Virus record (IMG/VR): IMGVR_UViG_3300005338_000426
Coordinates: 1-35,047 of that record
Strand: one strand, 5' to 3'
DNA: 35,047 nt
Source of the DNA: a virus
Notes under the pieces: generated by a model
What the model was told of the DNA's origin: nothing
The model's input: the letters and a program-made list of their open reading frames with translations, nothing else
The model's database searches: none
Position numbers and translations under genes: made by a program
Shown here: one piece after another, positions 21,969 through 30,376 of the stretch
Layout: every line of letters starts with the position of its first letter
How positions within the stretch are numbered: position 1 is the first letter of the stretch

Positions 21969-22403
21969 TTGCACATCCGGACGCGCATCCGCCGGAGCGC
22001 AATCGCGGAAGTGCAGCAGCTGCCCGCCGTCGTCGAGACCGGCACCGTAAAGGACGTCGCGGCCGCCATGCGGCAAGCGATCAATGTCCCGGCCGTGTTC
22101 GCGGTCGATAACGGCGGACGAAGTAAGGGCCGCATTGTGGCCAACCGCCGCAAGAAGCTCATCGATGTGAGCCTGTCATTCGTGGTCGTCGCGGATGACT
22201 ACTTCTCCGAAGAGGATGCATCGGATACCGCGCTGGAAGTGCTCGACGCGCTGATCGACCGTCTCGATGGCTTCACGCCGGACGGCGCCACGAAACCGCT
22301 CGACTACGAACGCGACGACTTCGTGATGACCAACGGAGAGCGCGTGGCCTACGAGGTCTTCTTCGCGACCAAGGCCGAAATCCTGACGGCAGAAAGGGGG
22401 TGA
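21969..22403 (+). CDS. tail terminator/completion protein (Mu gp37-like)
   Basis: This encodes 144 residues from TTG 21969, one base after the endolysin stop. It shows the layout of gp37/DUF1834-type tail completion proteins: an N-terminal helix (HIRTRIRRSAIAEVQQLP), a central strand LIDVSLSFVVVADDYF, a helix ASDTALEVLDALIDRL and a final strand pair ending FFATKAEIL. Proteins of this type cap the tail tube and join it to the head. The position before the tube gene supports this. Family membership is judged by pattern rather than a strong motif. Confidence 0.6.
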   Translation: MHIRTRIRRSAIAEVQQLPAVVETGTVKDVAAAMRQAINVPAVFAVDNGGRSKGRIVANRRKKLIDVSLSFVVVADDYFSEEDASDTALEVLDALIDRLDGFTPDGATKPLDYERDDFVMTNGERVAYEVFFATKAEILTAERG

Positions 22404-22410
22404 CTTTCAA

Positions 22411-22689
22411 ATGGGGAAACGTACGAAAGATGACGGCATGCAGGCGGCGATCGAGCAGCTGGAAAACGAAGGCGGCACGATCGTCGATACCACCGACAAC
22501 ACGCTGCGCCTCGTCGCGTATCGCGGCGGACATCCGCTGATTCGTCGCTGCGGCTATGTCTTTGAACCGCACAAGCTGAAGCGCGTTCCGGCAGGCGTTG
22601 CCGCAGTCCTCGTCGCCGTGAGCGACTTCGAGGACTCCACGCCTTCCGCCCACACAGGCAGCGAGTCCGAGCTGCCTCCCGCCGCCTGA
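22411..22689 (+). CDS. small hypothetical tail-region protein
   Basis: This encodes 92 residues from ATG 22411 with AAAGGGGGT upstream. A helical start (MQAAIEQLENEGG) is followed by a compact strand segment including TLRLVAYRGGHPLIRRCGYVF, a basic stretch (PHKLKRVPAGVAAVL), and an acidic, Ser/Pro-rich tail. In Mu-like phages this position holds a short gp38-type protein. I see no certain homology. It is probably a small structural or chaperone-like protein of tail assembly. Confidence 0.55.
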   Translation: MGKRTKDDGMQAAIEQLENEGGTIVDTTDNTLRLVAYRGGHPLIRRCGYVFEPHKLKRVPAGVAAVLVAVSDFEDSTPSAHTGSESELPPAA

Positions 22690-22754
22690 AACAGGCGGCG
22701 CAATGACAACCGCACCACACGGACACGCGACAGGCGTGTCGGGAGGGTCCATCC

Positions 22755-23699
22755 GTGTTTGGTAAAGAGGACGTGTCGCTGCGCGTCGGCGCACAGACGG
22801 CGTTCGGCACGCAAGCAGCCTCACCGAAATTCTACGAAGTGCCGCGCCAGGCCTCGGCGAACGTCGAGCACTCGCGCTCGAAGATCACATCGACCGCTGT
22901 CTACCGCGACGGCTACAAGCGCAAATTCGCACTCGGCAATCACAAGTCGACCGGTACGCTTCCGCTTGCGCCGAATCTCGAATTTCTTTTTCTGCCATTG
23001 CGCGGTCTCAGCGGCGGCTATTCGGCCGGCACCGCGACCGGCGGCATCACGCCGTACACCTTCGATCTCACGAAAACAGTCCTGTATCACACGTGGGAGG
23101 TCGGGTTCGGTTCGGGTCTCTTCTATCGCCACACGGACCATGTGTTCAATCGCGTCGCGCTGAAGATTCCTGTCGAGGGCGAATTTACGCTCGATCTCGC
23201 GACGGAGGGCAGCGGCAACTTCGACAAGAACGCCGCGTCGATCGACCCGGCCGCTACGGAACTGATCGGCAACACACCCGAATACGCGAACATGACCATC
23301 CTCCAAGATGGTCTCGACACGGGCGACATCTCCGATCTCTCGGTCACGATCGAGCGGAAGCTGATCATCAAGCGTCCGCACAACAAGGGCGGCAAAGCGT
23401 CGGAAATCGCGTTCGGCGGTACAGAAGTGACGGGCGAACTGACCGCGTATTTCGACAGCGAAACACGTTGGGAAAAAGCTCTCAACGGCGAGCTGATTGC
23501 GCTCTCGGCGAAGCTCCAGGACGGCGCGAAGTTTTTCCAGCTGACGCTTCCCGAGGTCCAGCTCGAGCCCAAAGGTCCGGCGCTCGATGGTGACGACGGC
23601 CTTCTTCAGAAATTCACTTTCGAATCGGTCGTCCATACCAGCACCGCGCCCGTTCACTTCGCGCTCTCCATTGCGACTCCCGTCGCGACGTGGAGCTGA
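22755..23699 (+). CDS. tail tube protein (non-contractile tail)
   Basis: This encodes 314 residues from GTG 22755 with GGGAGG upstream. It begins with the FGKEDVSLRVGAQTAFGTQA pattern common to tube proteins of siphoviruses in the Phage_tube_2 group. It is strand-rich throughout, with TGTLPLAPNLEFLFLPLRGLSGG near 75 and a long second half that suggests a tandem pair of tube folds. No sheath gene precedes it, unlike in Mu, so the virion should have a flexible non-contractile tail. Stacked hexamers or trimers form the conduit for DNA. The following frameshifting chaperone gene supports the assignment. Confidence 0.78.
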   Translation: MFGKEDVSLRVGAQTAFGTQAASPKFYEVPRQASANVEHSRSKITSTAVYRDGYKRKFALGNHKSTGTLPLAPNLEFLFLPLRGLSGGYSAGTATGGITPYTFDLTKTVLYHTWEVGFGSGLFYRHTDHVFNRVALKIPVEGEFTLDLATEGSGNFDKNAASIDPAATELIGNTPEYANMTILQDGLDTGDISDLSVTIERKLIIKRPHNKGGKASEIAFGGTEVTGELTAYFDSETRWEKALNGELIALSAKLQDGAKFFQLTLPEVQLEPKGPALDGDDGLLQKFTFESVVHTSTAPVHFALSIATPVATWS

Positions 23700-23749
23700 C
23701 GCACCGACTTCACGAATCAACGAATTCCCCAAAGAAAGAGAGGGTGGGA

Positions 23750-24208
23750 GTGTCGGAATCCAAAGTCTTTGTATTTCGCGGCGGACGCCGCGGAGCAGTG
23801 GAGCGGACGTTTCATGCAGGCGGTGTTTTCCTCATCAATCGACTCGACCTCACGAAGTGTCTCGCCATGCAGGAACAACTCGAACGCACGGATTTCGTGC
23901 GCGACGATCGCACGGGAGAGATTCTCTACAACCAGATCACGGGCGCGCCGGTCACGCGTAAGACGCAGGACTTCGCGTCGATCGTCGAGTTCGTCGAGAC
24001 GCAAGTGCTCGCCGGTTGGCGGAGTGTCGAATGGGAGATCGACAAGGGCGGCGAGCTCGTTCAGGAGGCGATGCCATACAGCGAAGAGAACGTCCGGCTT
24101 CTGCTGAACTACATCCCGGATGATCCCAACGAGGCGCTCCTCGCGTGGCTCATCGGTGAAGCAGTCGGTGTGGCACAGACCGCAACCGCCGCCGCAAAAA
24201 AAACCTAG
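23750..24208 (+). CDS. tail assembly chaperone, short form (G-like)
   Basis: This encodes 152 residues from GTG 23750; GAGAGG lies six bases upstream, which favours it over GTG 23744. The protein is acidic in its second half, with LTKCLAMQEQLERTDFV, a DRTGEILYNQITGAPVTRK loop and FASIVEFVETQVLAGWRSVEW. It ends just after a run of eight A residues and a TAG. Size, position before the tape measure and the slippery run all fit the lambda gpG role. It coats the tape measure and directs tube polymerisation. Confidence 0.72.
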   Translation: MSESKVFVFRGGRRGAVERTFHAGGVFLINRLDLTKCLAMQEQLERTDFVRDDRTGEILYNQITGAPVTRKTQDFASIVEFVETQVLAGWRSVEWEIDKGGELVQEAMPYSEENVRLLLNYIPDDPNEALLAWLIGEAVGVAQTATAAAKKT

Positions 24209-24585
24209 AGGCGCGAGCGCGGTGGGAGTTTGGCGCGTCGGGAGCGGTCGCGGGAGTCAAAGCACGGCTCGACCGCGCCGCTGCTCGCAAGAACAGCAAA
24301 GCAGCGGCGCGGCGCGCGTCGGCCGGGCCGCCCCAACTGCTGCCAGAAAACATCCTGCCGTGGGCTGTCTTCCGCTCGTGCCTCACGCAACTGATTCTCG
24401 GTCCGGCCGGGGGCGTCATCGGCATCTCGCACGACTCGCTGGAGCTGAAGTTTCGTGTCTACGGCGTTCCAGCAGAGCGGGAATCGGAGGTGTATGAGAA
24501 ATTCGAGTTTCTGGAGGGGATCTTCGTCAGCGAGGTTAATAAGAGTCTCAGCACTGACGATGGCACGCGCCGTAGAAAGTCGTGA
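23750..24585 (+). CDS. tail assembly chaperone, frameshifted long form (GT-like)
   Basis: After the -1 slip at 24196-24203 the frame stays open for about 127 more codons to TGA 24583. The extension starts NLEARARWEFGASG, passes an Ala/Arg/Lys-rich region, then LPENILPWAVFRSCLTQLIL and GGVIGISHDSLELKFRVYG, ending with an acidic helix and a basic tail. This part has no start codon of its own near its beginning, yet reads as good protein, which is what a T domain looks like. In lambda the T domain binds the tape measure while G recruits tube subunits. The combined product is about 278 residues. The frame and its length are seen in the sequence; the slip is inferred. Confidence 0.7.
24196..24203 (+). 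promoter_or_regulatory. A8 slippery site for -1 frameshifting
   Basis: The run GC-AAAAAAAA-CC gives the heptamer A AAA AAA in the zero frame, with a stop (TAG 24206) two codons later. A -1 slip lets the ribosome continue into an open frame that runs to 24585. Tail chaperone genes of many siphoviruses and myoviruses use this mechanism to make G and GT at a fixed ratio. Confidence 0.72.
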
Positions 24586-24609
24586 GGCGCATTACCTGAT
24601 TAACGGTCA

Positions 24610-24891
24610 TCAAATTCGCCGAGCCACGTCGTCCTTCAACGAGTCCGGTGTCATTGTCAGTGTTACGGTTTCCGTGACTGCGCTCTCGCCCATTTCGCCG
24701 AGCATGGCTTGGCAGTTAGAGGCGAGAAACTGTAGCAATCGATGAGTGAGCGCTTCACGGACTTCCTGCAGCGTTTCGCCCTCTGCATATGGACCGGGTA
24801 TCTCGGCGATGACTCCTTCGAATGTCTCCGTCTCCCTCTTGCGCCGGAAAACGTAAGTAAGTTTTGCGACGGTGGTGGAGTACGAGTTCAT
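24610..24891 (-). CDS. HicB-like antitoxin, apparently without HicA
   Basis: This encodes 93 residues from ATG 24891 (GGTGA upstream); GTG 24903 would add four. Residues 18-60 are a typical HicB fold: FEGVIAEIPGPYAEGETLQEVREALTHRLLQFL, the strand-helix unit that binds HicA toxins. The C-terminus (VTETVTLTMTPDSL) is short and lacks a clear HTH or ribbon-helix-helix. No HicA-like gene lies on either side. It points left against the tail operon, 24 bases from the chaperone stop, inside a gap of 870 bases before the tape measure gene. It may protect against host or rival HicA proteins, or be a relic of a complete module. Confidence 0.65.
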   Translation of the reverse strand: MNSYSTTVAKLTYVFRRKRETETFEGVIAEIPGPYAEGETLQEVREALTHRLLQFLASNCQAMLGEMGESAVTETVTLTMTPDSLKDDVARRI

Positions 24892-25458
24892 GTTGAGTGT
24901 CACCAGATCGTCGATTGGTGCGGAGATCAGTCGAATACGACGGTCCGAAGTCCAGCAAACCCAGTTCCGCGAAAGTGTTGCTTCGGCAACACACCCGTGA
25001 AGTTAGATGGACCCGGCGGGCGCGCGCGCACAATCAATCTCGCGGTAACTGACAATCGCATTCTCGTCTGTCGTATCCGACCGACCTGCCGCAAAAGGAG
25101 CTGGCTGCTCGGCCAAACCGGTCATGTCTCCTGCGAGTGGCCTACCTCGCAAGACTGAAAGTCACGATGTACAGCGTGGCCGGCCAATTGAGCGTGGCCG
25201 TTCTGCACGGTCCGGCACGACAGATACATGTTTTGGGTCCAAGTGTCTGCCGCAATGTTCCCGGTCGGGGTACGTACGCGCGTGTTTAAGTGACAGTGAG
25301 GACCGTGCAGATCAACAACTTCGCTCAATTGACCAACCACAGTTAGCAGAGTAGTTGGAGCGACCACTAAGCCGCAACAAGCAATTTGTTGCCCGTCACG
25401 TACGCGGCGATCTCCTGGTCGCGCTGTTACGTTCCGCCGAACGCCTTCCATTTCGATC
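24892..25458. other. insertion-like gap before the tape measure gene
   Basis: Between HicB and the tape measure start lie about 570 bases of lower GC content than the flanking late genes. No late-gene ribosome site is seen at its right edge. The only open frame of note is the doubtful leftward ORF at 25122-25466. A short reading TFAELGLLDF (minus strand, 24920-24980) recalls the start of XRE-type antitoxins but is not an intact gene. The block looks like inserted cargo that has partly decayed. Confidence 0.4.
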
Positions 25459-25466
25459 TTGGGCAT
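25122..25466 (-). CDS. doubtful hypothetical ORF on the opposite strand
   Basis: This is an open frame of 114 residues from ATG 25466, with GAGG about 12 bases upstream; ATG 25451 is an alternative. It contains VAPTTLLTVVGQLSEVVDLHG and a His/Cys-rich second half (GPHCHLN, LSCRTVQNGH, FQSCEVGH) that could bind a metal. Its start overlaps the tape measure start divergently, which is unusual. Neither a family nor convincing codon bias is visible. I keep it only because it fills the inserted block and faces the same way as HicB. Confidence 0.28.
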   Translation of the reverse strand: MPKIEMEGVRRNVTARPGDRRVRDGQQIACCGLVVAPTTLLTVVGQLSEVVDLHGPHCHLNTRVRTPTGNIAADTWTQNMYLSCRTVQNGHAQLAGHAVHRDFQSCEVGHSQET

Positions 25467-28400
25467 TACAGACAAAGTCCTCACAGTCACGCTTCGCTTC
25501 CGTCCTGACGGACTGCCCCATGTGACGAACTTCTCGTCGAGTATCGAGAAGGTCGGCACGGCAGCCACCGGTGCAGAAAGGCGGCTCGGCGAATTCAACC
25601 TGACGGCTCTTCGACAGAACCAAGTCGTTGAGGGTGTCTCGTCGAAGTTGCGTGGGCTGCTCCTATCGGTAACCGCCCTTGCGGGAGCGGGCGGCGTGGG
25701 TCTGCTCGTCAAGCGCGGCTATGACTACAACCAGCAGCTCGAGTCTCAGCGCAACTCGATTGCGGCCATCCTCGCCGCCAATCGGCAGTACATAGATTCG
25801 AACGGCCGGCTGCTCGATGCAAACGCCGCATTTCAGACGGGGTTGTCCGAGGCCGACGGTCTTCTCGTAACGATTCAGAAGCGCGCGATCGATACGTCGG
25901 CAACCGTGCCGCAGATCGGCGACGCATTCGCGACGGCGTTGTCGGCCGCGAAATCGTCGGGCCTCAAACAAGACCTCGACAAGATCCTCGAATCGACAAT
26001 CCGCATCGTCCAGGCGGCGGGCGCATTTCACGTGCCGATGGACCAGCTGCGTCAGGAAGTCAATTCGCTGTTCATGGGACAGATCACTGAAGACTCGGTG
26101 ATTGCGCGGAAGCTGGGCCTCGATAACGCGTCTGTTCACAAAGCCATCGCCGCCGGGAAACTGTACGAAGAAATCATCCGCCGAACAGACGCCATCTCTG
26201 TCGCGGCGCAAGCGCAGTCCAACACCCTTTCCGGCGTCATCGTCAACGTCGCCGAGATGATCGATATGACCGTCTCGAAAGCGATCAACTCTTCGCTCGA
26301 CGGGGTCAAGCGCGTCATAGCGGGAGTTGGAGAGACGGTCATGAAGAACGGGCCGCAGATTGCGGCCGTCGTCACGATCATTACGAGTGCGGTAGGCGAG
26401 GCGATCTCGCGCGTTGCGGCGTGGGGCCGCGAGCACTCCGATCTCATTAAAGAGATCGCCGCAATTGGAACGGTCGCCGGCATTGCTGTGGCGGCCTACG
26501 GGTTGATCGGCGCCGCAATTGCGGCAATCACCTCGCCGATCGGCCTGACCATCGCCGCGATTATCGCGCTCGCGCTGTTGTGGGAGAAGGCGCGCGAATT
26601 CGGCGAGATTGAAGTCGGCGGACGGCCGGTGTCGGCCTACATCCGGGCCACATGGGATTTCATCGGCGGTGTAACCGCCGCCTTCGTTCAGTCACTCATT
26701 ACGCAATTCGAAGCTCTCTGGCACGGGGCGAGGGCAATTTTCGGTTCGCTTGTGCAGGTCGTCATCGAGCCAATCCGCGAAGCAGCGGCGTTGGTAGCGC
26801 AGATTCCCGACAGTACGGCGGCACTCGTACCTGGCGGGGCGCAGCTCAAGGCGTTCGCGGCGAACACAAGGGAACTGCTTGACACCGCTAAAGCAGCCTA
26901 CTCACCCCTCGACGACTTTCGGCAGGTTGGCGCCGATCTATCCGAGGGATGGCAGATCGGAGGCGCACTCTTCGACCAGACGCTCGACAAGATGGAAGCG
27001 TCCCTCAAATCGAAGGAGAAGCTCCCAAGCATCGCCGCAACGATTTTTGGCGGCATTGCAGCGGCGTTCCGCAAGCCGATCGATGAAATCACCAATGCCG
27101 CCGCAAAGGCTTCCGTCACGCCGAAAACCAAGGGTGGGGCGACCGGCCCGGCGATTGCGCCAGAGGTTCAGAAAGCCTTCGACGAATACCTCGCGTTCAT
27201 CGACGAGGTTCGCAAGAAAGGCGAAGCCGCCGGCGATCCCGTTGCCGAGGCGCTCAACAACGTTGCGCGGCAGCAACGGGAGGCGCTTGCCAAGATTGCG
27301 GAGGCGCAGAAGAACGCAAAGTTCGCCCAGATCGGCCACGACTATAAGGCTGACGTTCAGGCGGTCAATGACTCGTTCAACGCGCAGGCGGTCGAAGCCG
27401 CAAGCAATGCGATCAGAACCATCAACGAACGCACCGTCGCGAACATGCGGGCGCTGCGATCGACAACCAAAGAGATCGGATCGCAAATCGAATCCGATCG
27501 GATCGCGCTCATCAAGGACGCCGATGAGCGCGCGCTCGCGGAAAAGCTAAACGCGAATAAGGAATGGTTCGAATCTGAGAAAGAGCGGGTCGAGGGCGAA
27601 GTAAGTGACGAACGCGTCAAGAATCAGATTCTCGCGAAGCTCGCAGACGAGAAGAAACGCCGAGATCGTCGCGACAACGACGAGGCCGAGCAACAACGCG
27701 AAGAACAGCTTGTCGGCTTTGGCGCCTGGACCGACAGGGTGCAGCGGACGATCCGCGAAAAGATCGGAAAGATTCCGCAGCAGATCACCGACAGCGTGCT
27801 TGCTTCGGTTGATGCCGTGCAGTCGGCGATCAATGGCCTGCTCGACGACTTCGTAAACGGTCAGCTCGATCTCGCGCAGTCATTCGACAAGTTCACAAAA
27901 CAGCTCGGGTCCATCTGGTCGCATCTGCTCTCGAACATGCTCACGCGCACGATCGCGACGGGCGACAGCATTGTGAGCCAGCTCTCCGAGCTGATGACGC
28001 AGATCAACAACCTTCATGGCGTCGATGCTGCGCTCGCGGGCGCAGGCATCGGCTCGCTTGTCGGCGGCATCGGGCAGGCAATGGCGCCGAATTCAAATGC
28101 TTCGCTTGGCGGCACCATCGGCGGCGCGCTCGGCGCGGTCATCGGGTCATTTTTCGGCGCCACGGGTGTGGGCGCAATCATCGGCTCCGCGATCGGCACG
28201 GCGATCGGCGGCGCGATCCAGAAGGGAAAGGATCAGATCGAGGTCGCGATCACCGCCGCCGCAAATCAGTTCGGCCTCGTCACGATCGTTGAAAAAGGCA
28301 TCTCGGCGGCGGCGCGTGGACGCGTCACGCGTGACGTTCAGCGGCAGGTGAACGACGTCATCAAGTCGTATCAGTCGCTGATCGATCTCTTTCCCGAAGA

Positions 28401-29838
28401 GCTGCGCGCGAAGATTCGGGCAGACGTCAAAGCCGTCTCGATCAATGGAGGCGTCGAGGCCGCCGACATCACCGACGAGAACGCGCTCCAATCACTCTCG
28501 ACATTCCTGAGCGAAACGATGCCGCAAGGCGTCTTTACCGCGTATGCGGATGCCATCCGCAAAGGACTTGCGCTTCTCGGCGTGTCACAAGGGCGGATTG
28601 ACCAGGAGTTTCAACACTTCGGCGATTTGCAGGGCAAGGAACTGCACGACGCCGTTGCCGCGTATGTCGATGCCGTCGTTAGAACCGGATCGAATCGCGA
28701 CCGCTTCCGTGCGCCGTTCGATGAGCTGGAGTCGGTTGCACGTGAGCGCACGTCGCAAACGGAACTCTCGCGCATCTCAGCGATGAACGATCCGCTTGCG
28801 CAGCTCGTCGCGTCGATGTCGAAGCTCGATGTGACCGACCAGCTCGCGGCAGCGCAGGAGGTGAACCGGCTCGCGGACGAGAAGTATGAGAAAGAGATTG
28901 CGTACCTCCAGCGCATCGACGCGATTCAGAACGCGATTGCGCAATCGAGCCAGCAGCTTCGCGACCAGATCAAGCTCGCGGGGCTCGACGACAACGGCGA
29001 GCTCGAGTTCGACTTCGAACGGATTCGCGAGCTGCGCTCGCAGCTTCTCATCTCCACTGATCCGGAGCAGATTCAGAGCGTCACGCAACAAATTCACAGC
29101 TACATCTCACAAGCGCTCTCGCTCGGCGCGAACAACCCGGAACTTCGCGATCAGCTTCTCAAGATCGTCGATGACGTCGAGGCGATCAGCGGCGGCCAAA
29201 TCAGCAAGGCGAAGGACGCGGTCGACGAACAGCACCGCAAGACGGCGGACCTGATGGCCTCTGCCGCCGACATGCTGATGAAGGCTTCGTCCGCACTGCT
29301 TGATTCGGTCGGTGGGGGCGGCACAGCTCCGGTCGACCAGCAGCCGGACCGCGAGGCGCCGACCGACGAGTCGCGGAAACTCACGCCGAAGTTCCGCGCA
29401 ACCGCAACGGGATCAGGTTCCTCCGGCGGATCGAACGTCATAACCGATCCGATTTCCGCCGCCCTGAGCGCGACCGTACAAACTCTCACCGACTACACCG
29501 CGCGCATCGGTGGCGTTCGTTCGATGCTGGACGCTTCTCTTCCGTCCTCACTAAACGCGCACTGGACGCAGTTCGACGATGGGATCGCGCTCGCGGTCAC
29601 AAATCTTCGCTCGTTCAATCAGTCGTTCGGCGGCACTGGTGGTGGTGCTGCCAGCGGACGAAGCGAGATGCAGTCCGTGGTCGAGATGCTTCGGCAAATT
29701 GCCGACAACGGCGAGCGTGAGCTGCGCATCACCGGCGACGGGCGCGGCCTGTTGGAACAACTCGGCTTCACCGTCGAGGAGCGCGTCATCCGCCGCATCC
29801 GGCGCGACCCGGATGTGCTGCACGGCTACTCCGACTAA
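25459..29838 (+). CDS. tail tape measure protein
   Basis: This 1459-residue protein sets tail length; at about 1.5 angstrom per residue, as in other siphoviruses, the tail would be near 220 nm. The start TTG 25459 has no ribosome site, and the frame stays open upstream without a start codon, so the N-terminus may have been altered by the neighbouring insertion. Residues 1-300 are coiled-coil and helical. A hydrophobic region lies at about 335-380 (IAVAAYGLIGAAIAAI). A long charged coiled coil spans 560-780, and a glycine-zipper membrane segment at about 858-923 (GGTIGGALGAVIGSFFG). The last part is helical with a Gly/Ser-rich linker. The hydrophobic parts may insert in the host membrane at DNA ejection. 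Confidence 0.9.
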   Translation: MGITDKVLTVTLRFRPDGLPHVTNFSSSIEKVGTAATGAERRLGEFNLTALRQNQVVEGVSSKLRGLLLSVTALAGAGGVGLLVKRGYDYNQQLESQRNSIAAILAANRQYIDSNGRLLDANAAFQTGLSEADGLLVTIQKRAIDTSATVPQIGDAFATALSAAKSSGLKQDLDKILESTIRIVQAAGAFHVPMDQLRQEVNSLFMGQITEDSVIARKLGLDNASVHKAIAAGKLYEEIIRRTDAISVAAQAQSNTLSGVIVNVAEMIDMTVSKAINSSLDGVKRVIAGVGETVMKNGPQIAAVVTIITSAVGEAISRVAAWGREHSDLIKEIAAIGTVAGIAVAAYGLIGAAIAAITSPIGLTIAAIIALALLWEKAREFGEIEVGGRPVSAYIRATWDFIGGVTAAFVQSLITQFEALWHGARAIFGSLVQVVIEPIREAAALVAQIPDSTAALVPGGAQLKAFAANTRELLDTAKAAYSPLDDFRQVGADLSEGWQIGGALFDQTLDKMEASLKSKEKLPSIAATIFGGIAAAFRKPIDEITNAAAKASVTPKTKGGATGPAIAPEVQKAFDEYLAFIDEVRKKGEAAGDPVAEALNNVARQQREALAKIAEAQKNAKFAQIGHDYKADVQAVNDSFNAQAVEAASNAIRTINERTVANMRALRSTTKEIGSQIESDRIALIKDADERALAEKLNANKEWFESEKERVEGEVSDERVKNQILAKLADEKKRRDRRDNDEAEQQREEQLVGFGAWTDRVQRTIREKIGKIPQQITDSVLASVDAVQSAINGLLDDFVNGQLDLAQSFDKFTKQLGSIWSHLLSNMLTRTIATGDSIVSQLSELMTQINNLHGVDAALAGAGIGSLVGGIGQAMAPNSNASLGGTIGGALGAVIGSFFGATGVGAIIGSAIGTAIGGAIQKGKDQIEVAITAAANQFGLVTIVEKGISAAARGRVTRDVQRQVNDVIKSYQSLIDLFPEELRAKIRADVKAVSINGGVEAADITDENALQSLSTFLSETMPQGVFTAYADAIRKGLALLGVSQGRIDQEFQHFGDLQGKELHDAVAAYVDAVVRTGSNRDRFRAPFDELESVARERTSQTELSRISAMNDPLAQLVASMSKLDVTDQLAAAQEVNRLADEKYEKEIAYLQRIDAIQNAIAQSSQQLRDQIKLAGLDDNGELEFDFERIRELRSQLLISTDPEQIQSVTQQIHSYISQALSLGANNPELRDQLLKIVDDVEAISGGQISKAKDAVDEQHRKTADLMASAADMLMKASSALLDSVGGGGTAPVDQQPDREAPTDESRKLTPKFRATATGSGSSGGSNVITDPISAALSATVQTLTDYTARIGGVRSMLDASLPSSLNAHWTQFDDGIALAVTNLRSFNQSFGGTGGGAASGRSEMQSVVEMLRQIADNGERELRITGDGRGLLEQLGFTVEERVIRRIRRDPDVLHGYSD

Positions 29839-29872
29839 CAAACACGAACACAAACAAACAGGGAGGGTGTGA

Positions 29873-30376
29873 ATGCCGGCGTCGCTTACTCCGGCCGTAA
29901 TGGTGCTTGTCCCTGACAACACCAAGCGCACGAATTTCGTCGTGTCGATCGACACGCCAACGCCGCGCCGCTGGACGCCATATCCAACGGGCCTCGTCAT
30001 CGACGGCGTGACCTACACGCCCCTCGACGTCTCCGCCTCAGGGGTCGTCGAGTCGCTCGAAGACACGCAGCCGGTGACGGCCTCGCTGACGGTTGCCAAC
30101 GCAAACGGCGCGGTCAGCGATCTCGCCTACAACAACGCGAATCGTCGTAAGCCGGTGACAATCCGGCGCGTCTGGTTCGACGCAAATTGGAGCGTCGCCG
30201 GAACGGAGCTGTGGTTCTCCGGCTTCACCGGAAAGCCGGTGGTTCGCGGCGCATTTGTCACGATCACCTGCACGCGTTTCGCCGGCCGCAAGGGATCGAC
30301 GCCGACGCGCACGTGGGCCGAGGTCATGACCTCACATACGGTGCCGGACGGAGTCTCCGTCCGGTGGGGAGCGTGA
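29873..30376 (+). CDS. minor tail protein
   Basis: This encodes 167 residues from ATG 29873 with GGGAGGG upstream. It is beta-rich, with FVVSIDTPTPRRWT, a YTPLDVSASGVVESLED stretch and TASLTVANANGAVSDLAY, then VTIRRVWFDANWSV and a final FTGKPVVRGAFVTITCTRF pair. The pattern resembles small tail-tip proteins that follow the tape measure and have a DUF2163-like or hub-like fold. It probably forms part of the distal tail complex. The family call is tentative. The stop is directly followed by the next start. Confidence 0.6.
   Translation: MPASLTPAVMVLVPDNTKRTNFVVSIDTPTPRRWTPYPTGLVIDGVTYTPLDVSASGVVESLEDTQPVTASLTVANANGAVSDLAYNNANRRKPVTIRRVWFDANWSVAGTELWFSGFTGKPVVRGAFVTITCTRFAGRKGSTPTRTWAEVMTSHTVPDGVSVRWGA

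Noticed and set aside
22821-23732. Leftward 303-codon open frame across the tail tube gene
   Set aside because: Its sequence is Arg/Glu-rich with no domain, and the rightward gene has a proper start and tube-protein pattern.
24755-25033. Possible HicA upstream of HicB on the minus strand
   Set aside because: The frame overlaps HicB, lacks the HicA double-stranded-RNA-binding-like pattern with its conserved His, and resembles at most a broken XRE antitoxin start.
22690-25458. Contractile-tail sheath gene as in Mu
   Set aside because: No sheath-sized gene lies between connector and tape measure; the tube protein, frameshifted chaperone and J-like tip fit a siphovirus.
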